Assembly: GCF_029626025.1 (NCBI RefSeq)
Contig: NZ_JARUBF010000001.1
Coordinates: 2,418,001 to 2,482,000, forward strand
Reading direction: 5' to 3'
Length of the DNA: 64,000 nucleotides
Source of the DNA: Solwaraspora sp. WMMD406
Lineage (GTDB): Bacteria; Actinomycetota; Actinomycetes; Mycobacteriales; Micromonosporaceae
Positions within the stretch are counted from its first letter, which is position 1. Each line of letters starts with the position of its first letter. Of the stretch, positions 58,963 to 64,000 are shown in pieces. The notes beneath the pieces were generated by a model. It was not told where the DNA came from. It worked only from the letters and a program-made list of their open reading frames with translations, and did no database searches. The translations under genes and the position numbers were made by a program.

Positions 58963-59766
58963 ATGGGTACCGGCACCGGGGTGCACACCGGCCGGGCCGC
59001 GCTGCGCGAGCGGCTGCGGCGCGGCCGGCGGGTGGTGGGCACGTTCTGCAAGCTGCCCGGCACCGACGCGATCGAGCTGGCAGCCCAGGCCGGTCTCGAC
59101 TTCGTCGTGGTCGACCTGGAGCATTCCGGGTTGGACGAGCGGACCGCCGCCGGGCAGCTGCGGCACGCCGCGCTGCTCGGCCTGCCGGCCCTGGTACGGC
59201 TGGCTGCCGTCGATACGGCGCAGGTCAACCGGCTGCTGGAGGCCGGCGCGGCCGGGGTGCAGCTGTCCACCGTACGCGGTCGGGCGCAGGTCGCCGCGCT
59301 GCACGCCGCCGTCCGGTATGCCCCCGCCGGTCGGCGCAGCATCAGCCTGGCCCACCCGGCCGCCGGGTACGGGGCCACCGGCCTGGACGCCTACCTGGCC
59401 GCCGAAGCCGCCGACCCGCCGCTGCTGGTCGCCCAGATCGAGACCGCCGACACCGACGACCCGCTGTCCGACCTGCTGACCGGCGCCCACGGCGCGCCCG
59501 GCGTCGACGTGGCCTTCGCCGGCACCACCGACCTGGCGGTCAGCCTCGGCCTGGCCACCACCGACGACCCGGCACCGCTGCTGCGCCGGGTCGGTGAGAT
59601 CACCGACGCCGCCCGCGCCGCCGGTGTCACCCTGGGCGGGTGGGTGCCGGGCCGCGCCGACGACACCCTGCGGCGGTACGGGCTGACCAGCGCCACCTAC
59701 CTGGTCGCCGGCTCCGACCTGCAACTGCTCGGTGCCGGACTGCGCCAACTCGCCACCGACAGCTGA
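58963..59766 (+). CDS. HpcH/HpaI-type aldolase (class II pyruvate aldolase)
   Basis: A 267-residue TIM-barrel lyase. GTFCKLPGTDAIELAAQAGL, FVVVDLEHSG, GVQLSTVRGRAQV and VAQIETAD carry the Arg, metal-ligand Glu and Asp region of the family. DVAFAGTTDLAVSLGL is the usual late block. These enzymes split 4-hydroxy-2-oxo acids to pyruvate and an aldehyde. The ATG at 58963 lies 12 bases after the previous stop. Together with the FAH protein it would complete a lower catabolic pathway to central metabolites. Confidence 0.9.
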   Translation: MGTGTGVHTGRAALRERLRRGRRVVGTFCKLPGTDAIELAAQAGLDFVVVDLEHSGLDERTAAGQLRHAALLGLPALVRLAAVDTAQVNRLLEAGAAGVQLSTVRGRAQVAALHAAVRYAPAGRRSISLAHPAAGYGATGLDAYLAAEAADPPLLVAQIETADTDDPLSDLLTGAHGAPGVDVAFAGTTDLAVSLGLATTDDPAPLLRRVGEITDAARAAGVTLGGWVPGRADDTLRRYGLTSATYLVAGSDLQLLGAGLRQLATDS

Positions 59767-59808
59767 GGCCACCGACGACTGAACCAGCCCCTCGAAGGGA
59801 GTCCGGAC

Positions 59809-60186
59809 GTGCTGAACCCGCTGCTCTACCGCACCTCGGTCAACTGGGACGACATCCCGGCCACGCAGGTGCGTCCCGGCGTGCGACGCAAGGTGTACGC
59901 CACCGACGAGGTGGTGCTCGCCTGGCACGAACTCGCCGTCGGCATGACGCTCAACCCGCACACGCACGACGACTTCGACCAACTGGTGATGATCCTCGGC
60001 GGCCGGTGCAACTACTACGTCGACGGGGTGCCGCACGACCTGGGCGCGGGTGCGATGCTGCTGGTGCCGCGCGGCGCCGAGCACTACGTCGAGCCGACCG
60101 AGGGTCCGTGTATCAACCTGGACGTGTTCGCCCCGCCGCGCGCCGATTTCCTGGCGCACGCCTGGCGTCCCACCGCGCAGGGCTGA
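59809..60186 (+). CDS. single-domain cupin protein
   Basis: A 125-residue cupin. MTLNPHTHDDFDQLVMILGG gives motif 1 (two His, Asp/Gln region) and MLLVPRGAEHYVEPTEGPC motif 2 with the last His. The metal site looks complete. Small cupins of catabolic operons are isomerases, oxygenases or binding proteins. The GTG has AAGGGAG about 10 bases upstream. The ribokinase gene begins 9 bases after its stop. Confidence 0.85.
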   Translation: MLNPLLYRTSVNWDDIPATQVRPGVRRKVYATDEVVLAWHELAVGMTLNPHTHDDFDQLVMILGGRCNYYVDGVPHDLGAGAMLLVPRGAEHYVEPTEGPCINLDVFAPPRADFLAHAWRPTAQG

Positions 60187-60195
60187 GCGGCCGCG

Positions 60196-61116
60196 ATGAC
60201 CGACATCGTGGTGGTGGGCAGCCTCAACGTCGACGTGGTGGTGCCCCTCGACCGTCTGCCCGACCCCGGGCAGACGGTGCTCAGCGCCGCCGACCATTCC
60301 CGGGCCGGTGGCGGCAAGGGCGCCAACCAGGCGGTGGCCGCCGCCCGGTTGGGCCGTTCGGTGGCGATGGTCGGCGCGGTCGGTGACGACCCCGAGGGAG
60401 AGTGGCTGACCGGGCTGCTGGCCGCCGAAGGCGTCGACACCTCGCCGGTGCTGCGCGCGCCCCGCCCCACCGGGCAGGCGATCGTCCTGGTCACCGCCGA
60501 CGGCGACAGCACCATCGCGGTCAGCTCCGGGGCCAACATGTGGCTCGCACCGGAGCATCTGCGGCCGTACGCCGACCTGATAGGTGCCGCTGCCGCCGTA
60601 CTGCTGCAGCAGGAGATCGACGCGACGGTGGTGGACGCGGCGGTGGCCGCCGCCCAGGGCCTGGTCGTGGTGAATCCGGCACCGGCCCGACCGATCGACG
60701 CGGCGACCCTGGCCAGGGTCGACGTGCTGGTGCCCAACCGGGGCGAACTGGCGGCGCTGGCCGGTGCGGCCGTGCCGGCCGGCGGCGGGACCGACGTCAC
60801 CGGCGAGGTCGCCGCGCTGGCCGCGATGGCCCGGGCGCTGGGCACCCGGGGGCCGGTGGTGGTGACCCTCGGCGCAGACGGCGCTCTGGTGGTGACCGCC
60901 GACCGGGAGCAGTTGGTGCCGGCCGAGCAGGTCGACGCGGTGGACGCCACCGGGGCGGGGGACACGTTCTGCGCGGCGTTGGCCGACGCGTTGCTCGACG
61001 GGGCGTCGATCGAGGTCGCGGCCGGCTGGGCGTCCCGGGCGGCGGCGGTGACGGTGACCCGGCCCGGCGCGATGGCCAGTGCCCCGCGCCGGCCCGAGGT
61101 GCTCGCCGTCGGCTAG
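60196..61116 (+). CDS. PfkB-family carbohydrate kinase, ribokinase-like
   Basis: A 306-residue PfkB kinase. The first signature is RAGGGKGANQAVAAARLG and the second DAVDATGAGDTFCAALADAL, with the catalytic Asp in GAGDTF. The opening VVVGSLNVDVVV is the ribokinase start. It would phosphorylate ribose or a related sugar or nucleoside. In the context of a nucleoside-type importer 13 kb upstream and the hydrolases between, a sugar part released from a glycosidic compound is a reasonable substrate (inference). It is the last gene of the ferredoxin operon. Confidence 0.92.
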   Translation: MTDIVVVGSLNVDVVVPLDRLPDPGQTVLSAADHSRAGGGKGANQAVAAARLGRSVAMVGAVGDDPEGEWLTGLLAAEGVDTSPVLRAPRPTGQAIVLVTADGDSTIAVSSGANMWLAPEHLRPYADLIGAAAAVLLQQEIDATVVDAAVAAAQGLVVVNPAPARPIDAATLARVDVLVPNRGELAALAGAAVPAGGGTDVTGEVAALAAMARALGTRGPVVVTLGADGALVVTADREQLVPAEQVDAVDATGAGDTFCAALADALLDGASIEVAAGWASRAAAVTVTRPGAMASAPRRPEVLAVG

Positions 61117-61575
61117 GTGGTCAAATCTGGTCGGTCGTCGGTGGCCCGTCGTCGGTGGCTGCCACGGGGCGGACGGCATAGCGCGACGATGACTGTCGCG
61201 GCGGCGGCGACGAGGATCGTCGGGGCGAGGAGCAGCAGTCCTTCGTCGCCGGGGACCGTCCACGACCAGATCGGTCCTTCGTGCAGGTGAACCCGGCTCG
61301 ATCCGGCGGACCGAGACCTCGAACCAGCCGCCACCGGTCGGCTCCAGCGCCTGGTAGGCATTGGCGAAGGTCAGCAGCCAGCCGGCTTTCGTCGCGGTCA
61401 GGATCTCGGCCGTACGGCGGTCGGCGTGTCCCGGGTAGGAGACCGGGCCGAGTCGCCAGCCGGCGGCGGTCAGCCGCTCGGTCTCGGCGGCCAACCGGTC
61501 CAGCGCGGCGTAGAGCGTCGCGGCCAGCAGCCGCGTTTCACCCCCGGACAGCTTGGTGACCTGCTGAATAAACAA
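61113..61575 (-). pseudogene. frameshifted hypothetical gene with one C-terminal membrane segment
   Basis: The minus strand reads from a TTG at 61575 as VTKLSGGETRLLAATLYAAL, then GWLLTFANAYQALEPTGGGW and FEVSVRRIEPG. Near 61290-61310 the sensible text moves to another frame, VHLHEGPIWSWTVPGDEGLL, followed by the hydrophobic LLLLAPTILVAAAATVIVAL and a basic tail to the stop at 61113. The region is not a multiple of three, which indicates a one-base indel or a sequencing error. The start is poor, and the gene begins only 10 bases after the MFS gene stop. I do not recognise the family. Confidence 0.45.
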
Positions 61576-61584
61576 ATGATTTGA

Positions 61585-62763
61585 CTATCGTGCCAGTGGG
61601 TCGACCGCAACGAGCGCGTGCCGCCGGCCCACCACCCACAGGGTCAGGGCGAAGCAACTCAGCCCCACCCCGGCCAGCGACACCGCCGGCCAGCCGCCCG
61701 CCGACCAGAGGATCGCGGCAGCGGCCGAGCCGGCGGCGCCACCGAGGAAGTTCGCCGTCATGTACGCCGTGTTGAGCCGACTGCGTGCCTCATACGAGAC
61801 GGCCAGCACCCGCAACTGGTTGAGAATCCCGTTCGCCTGCAACGCCGCGTCGAGCACGATCACCACGACGATCACCAGCAGGACGCTGCGCCCGGCGAAG
61901 AACGCCGTGATGAACGAGGCCAGCACCAGGACCCAGGCCGCGCCGGTCGCCGGCAGCGACCAGCCCAGGTCGTGCAGCCGGCCGCTGCGCTGCGCGGCGA
62001 CCGCGCCGGCCAGCCCGGCGAGGCCGAACAGCCCGATCACCGACACCGGATAGTCGAACGGCGGACCACTGAGCAGGAACGTCAACGCCGTCCAGAACAT
62101 GGTGAACGCGGCGAAGCCGGTGGCGGACAGCACCAACGTCCACCGGACCGAGCGGTCGCGGGCGACCACCACGGCGACGGACGCGATCAGCGCCGGGTAC
62201 GCCAGCCGGGTCTTCGGCGCCAGCGACGGGATCGCCCGGTACATCACCACGGCGAAGCCGACCGCCACCACCGCCGCCAACAGGAAGATCGCCCGCCAGC
62301 CCGCGACGTCGGCGACCAGCCCGCTGATGGTCCGCGAGGCCAGGATGCCGGTCAGGATCCCGGCGACGACCGTACCGACCGCGCTGCCGCGCCGGGCGTC
62401 GTCGGCGAGATCGCTGGCGAGCGGGGTGAGCAACTGCCCCGAGACGGTCGCCACCCCGAGCACGCTGATCGCCACGAGCAGTACACCGAACGACGGCGCG
62501 AGCGCGCACAGCATCAGCGCGCCCGCCGCGCAGAGCATCAGCACCGGTACCAGCTTGCGCCGGTCGAGAAGGTCGCCCAGCGGCACCAGGAAGAGGATCC
62601 CGACCGCGTAGCCGATCTGGGTGGCGGTGACCAGTAGACCGGCGGTCGCGGTGGTGACGTCGAGGTCGGCGGCGATGAGGTCGAGCAGCGGCTGCGCCCA
62701 GTAGAGGTTGGCGACGGCGGCACCGGCGGCCACCGCGAACAGGAACGTCAGCCCCCGGCGCAC
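61585..62763 (-). CDS. MFS transporter
   Basis: A 392-residue major-facilitator protein with about twelve hydrophobic helices. The motif-A-like loop after helix 2 reads VPLGDLLDRRKLVPVL, and the middle loop lies around residue 190 (YRAIPSLAPKTRLAYP). The pattern resembles the DHA1/YbcL-type exporters of drugs or metabolites. The start is a GTG at 62763 without a strong ribosome site. It is not clearly linked to the catabolic operons and could export a toxic intermediate. Confidence 0.88.
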   Translation of the reverse strand: MRRGLTFLFAVAAGAAVANLYWAQPLLDLIAADLDVTTATAGLLVTATQIGYAVGILFLVPLGDLLDRRKLVPVLMLCAAGALMLCALAPSFGVLLVAISVLGVATVSGQLLTPLASDLADDARRGSAVGTVVAGILTGILASRTISGLVADVAGWRAIFLLAAVVAVGFAVVMYRAIPSLAPKTRLAYPALIASVAVVVARDRSVRWTLVLSATGFAAFTMFWTALTFLLSGPPFDYPVSVIGLFGLAGLAGAVAAQRSGRLHDLGWSLPATGAAWVLVLASFITAFFAGRSVLLVIVVVIVLDAALQANGILNQLRVLAVSYEARSRLNTAYMTANFLGGAAGSAAAAILWSAGGWPAVSLAGVGLSCFALTLWVVGRRHALVAVDPLAR

Positions 62764-62819
62764 GGCGTACCCGGGTCGTCGTCGAAACAGATCACGCCCG
62801 ACCGTACGCCACGAGTGGA

Positions 62820-63149
62820 TCAGATCAGCGTGACCGGGTTGGTGAGGGCGGCCAGCCGCCCGTCGGGGTGGCGCACCTCGACCCGGACGGTGGCCGTGGC
62901 ACCGCCGGTGTCGAGTCGCTCGCCGGTGTCGGCGCTTCGGTCGCTGGTCGAGACGGTCAGCGACAGGTCGACGTCGGTCGAACCGGCGATCCAGCTGTGG
63001 CCGGCCGCGATGCCGGCCAGTAGCGCCTTCACCGTGTGCTCACCGGCGCGGACGACGGTGTGCGGAGTGCCGATCTGGCCGGCGAGGTGGGTCGAGCCCG
63101 CTCGTGGGGCCGGCTCCCGGCCTGGCGACGATCCGTCCGAGGTGGGCAC
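62820..63149 (-). pseudogene. C-terminal fragment of a CehA/McbA-like metallohydrolase
   Basis: Up to 109 residues. The segment IGTPHTVVRAGEHTVKALLA then GIAAGHSWIAGSTDVDLSLT resembles the end of CehA/McbA-type PHP-fold esterases (carbaryl hydrolase family). The metal-binding N-terminal PHP domain is missing: upstream is only an intergenic stretch with a tandem repeat and a large palindrome. It may be a 5'-deleted remnant or a stand-alone small domain. The similarity is judged by eye. Confidence 0.4.
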
Positions 63150-63186
63150 AGGCCCACCCTAGTGAACGGTCGGCCACCCGTGAGAA

Positions 63187-63214
63187 ACGGACTGAGCGTT
63201 ACGGACTGAGCGTT
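63187..63214. repeat. 14-bp tandem repeat
   Basis: ACGGACTGAGCGTT occurs twice without spacing (63187-63200 and 63201-63214) in the 212-bp gap between the metallohydrolase fragment and the acetamidase gene. Confidence 0.75.
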
Positions 63215-63272
63215 CGCGGGCGGGCGGTGACGTGTCCGGGACCGATGTCCCGCCGGAGGCGAATGTCCCGCC

Positions 63273-63320
63273 GGGCGTGATCCCGTACGGGGATCATGAT
63301 CCCCGTACGGGATCACGCCC
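63273..63320. repeat. perfect 48-bp palindrome
   Basis: Bases 63273-63296 are the exact reverse complement of 63297-63320, with the centre at ATCATGAT and no spacer. Each arm contains the smaller palindrome CCCGTACGGG. It lies 41 bases beyond the stop of the minus-strand acetamidase gene, so it may be its terminator. Such a long, perfect, loopless repeat could also extrude a cruciform or bind a dimeric or tetrameric protein. Confidence 0.8.
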
Positions 63321-63361
63321 GACAGCATTGGGTGCCAGGGGCAGGCCGTGGGCACACCACC

Positions 63362-64000
63362 TCAGATCTGGGTCGGGAAGTCGGCCTTGCGGATCATGCA
63401 GTGCACGCCCTTGACCGCGTCGACGACCTGACTGACCTCGAAGTCGGCGGCGGCGCTCAAGTACGCCAGGGCGGTGTCGCGGGGCATGCCCTGGGTCCGG
63501 GCCAGGAAGTCGACCGCTGCCCGGACCGCCCGGCGCATCGCCTCGTTCAGGTCGGCGTCGAGCCCGACCGGAATCCAGTGGGTCGCGGTCTCGGCCAGCG
63601 GGGCCTCACCGGCACCGACCAGCGTCGCGGCCTGCGCCGCCGGGATCACGGTCAGCCGTACGGTGGCCCGCAGCGGTGCTTCGAGGGCGGTCAACGCCAC
63701 CTCGCCGTCGCCCTGCGCGTAGTGCGGGTCGCCGGCGTAGAAGCCGGCATCGGGCAGCTGGACCGGCAGGTAGAGTCGGGAGCCGACCTGTAGTTCGTTG
63801 ATGTCCAGATTGCCGCCGTGCCCGCCGGGCGGCACCGAGTGCACCATGTCGTCGGTGTCGACGGCGACGCCCATCAGGCCGAGGAACGGCGCGAGCGGGA
63901 ACCGGGCGGCCCGGCCCTCGCCGAACGGCAGGACGCCGTACAGCCGGCCGCCGCTGGAGACGACCTCGGTGAAGTGGCAGACGCTGCCGTACTCGCGGGG
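63362..64000 (-). CDS. acetamidase/formamidase family protein, 3' part
   Basis: The gene runs in from the right edge. 212 residues are visible, in frame to the last base. The stretch VPPGGHGGNLDINEL has the conserved GGN-D segment of the FmdA/AmdA family, AGDPHYAQGDGEVALTALEAP is the diagnostic block, and the end is MPRDTALAYLSAAADFEVSQ then VVDAVKGVHCMI. The enzymes release ammonia from formamide, acetamide or similar short amides. The N-terminal half lies outside the window. The stop is followed by the 48-bp palindrome. Confidence 0.9.
   Translation of the reverse strand, partial: PREYGSVCHFTEVVSSGGRLYGVLPFGEGRAARFPLAPFLGLMGVAVDTDDMVHSVPPGGHGGNLDINELQVGSRLYLPVQLPDAGFYAGDPHYAQGDGEVALTALEAPLRATVRLTVIPAAQAATLVGAGEAPLAETATHWIPVGLDADLNEAMRRAVRAAVDFLARTQGMPRDTALAYLSAAADFEVSQVVDAVKGVHCMIRKADFPTQI

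Noticed and set aside
57220-61575. 1451-codon minus-strand frame opposite the ferredoxin operon
   Set aside because: It is a shadow of the FAH, amidohydrolase, aldolase, cupin and ribokinase genes. Only its first part, from 61575 to about 61300, has coding character, and that is annotated separately.

Overview
The window looks like chromosomal DNA of a high-GC actinobacterium, most likely of the Micromonosporaceae. I infer this from the heavy G/C third-position bias, the frequent GTG starts and ATGA/GTGA stop-start overlaps, and the gene families present (PucR, IclR and FCD-GntR regulators, XRE proteins of the actinobacterial type). It is almost entirely a catabolic and transport region, interrupted by a decayed accessory block of visibly lower GC at about 27.9-34.3 kb. 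I see no rRNA, tRNA or CRISPR array.

Region 1 (1-24.2 kb) is an amine or amide catabolic locus. It holds the 3' end of a Rieske oxygenase, a glutamine-synthetase-like ligase, an aldehyde dehydrogenase, an unusual fusion of a class-V aminotransferase with a sarcosine-oxidase-like flavoenzyme, an FCD-type GntR repressor, and a copper amine oxidase. Next comes a tightly packed 14 kb operon: a dipeptide-type ABC importer (binding protein, two permeases, two ATPases) interleaved with an alpha/beta hydrolase, two amidohydrolases, a cytidine-deaminase-like protein, a creatininase, a cyclase, a gamma-glutamyltransferase and an Old Yellow Enzyme. A TTGGATCCA operator occurs at both the amine oxidase and importer promoters.

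Region 2 (24.3-27.9 kb) holds an orphan antitoxin-like gene, a divergent TetR/hydrolase pair, and a promoter serving a 41-residue peptide gene and a TauD-type dioxygenase.

Region 3 (27.9-34.3 kb) is an eroded island. It has a NUDIX hydrolase, a kinase truncated next to an IS3-type remnant, a frameshifted CYTH cyclase-like gene, an aldo/keto reductase, small coupled ORFs, and an XRE regulator fused by deletion to a phosphotransferase remnant.

Region 4 (34.3-61.1 kb) is a second catabolic locus. It contains a self-sufficient P450, an alcohol dehydrogenase, an aldehyde dehydrogenase, a PucR regulator, a quinone-oxidoreductase-like dehydrogenase, an ATZ/TRZ amidohydrolase and a BMP-type nucleoside-like importer. 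After unrelated membrane proteins and small enzymes come two IclR paralogues, a degenerate M20 protein, and an operon of ferredoxin, ferredoxin reductase, FAH hydrolase, amidohydrolase, HpcH aldolase, cupin and ribokinase. An imperfect 16-bp palindrome (GCGAGAC-N2-CATCTCG type) recurs at six promoters from 26 to 55 kb. It joins these genes, and the TauD gene of region 2, into one probable regulon.

Region 5 (61.1-64 kb) has a frameshifted hypothetical gene, an MFS exporter, a truncated metallohydrolase fragment, a perfect 48-bp palindrome and the 3' part of an acetamidase/formamidase gene. Short tandem duplications at gene ends and linkers recur through the whole window.
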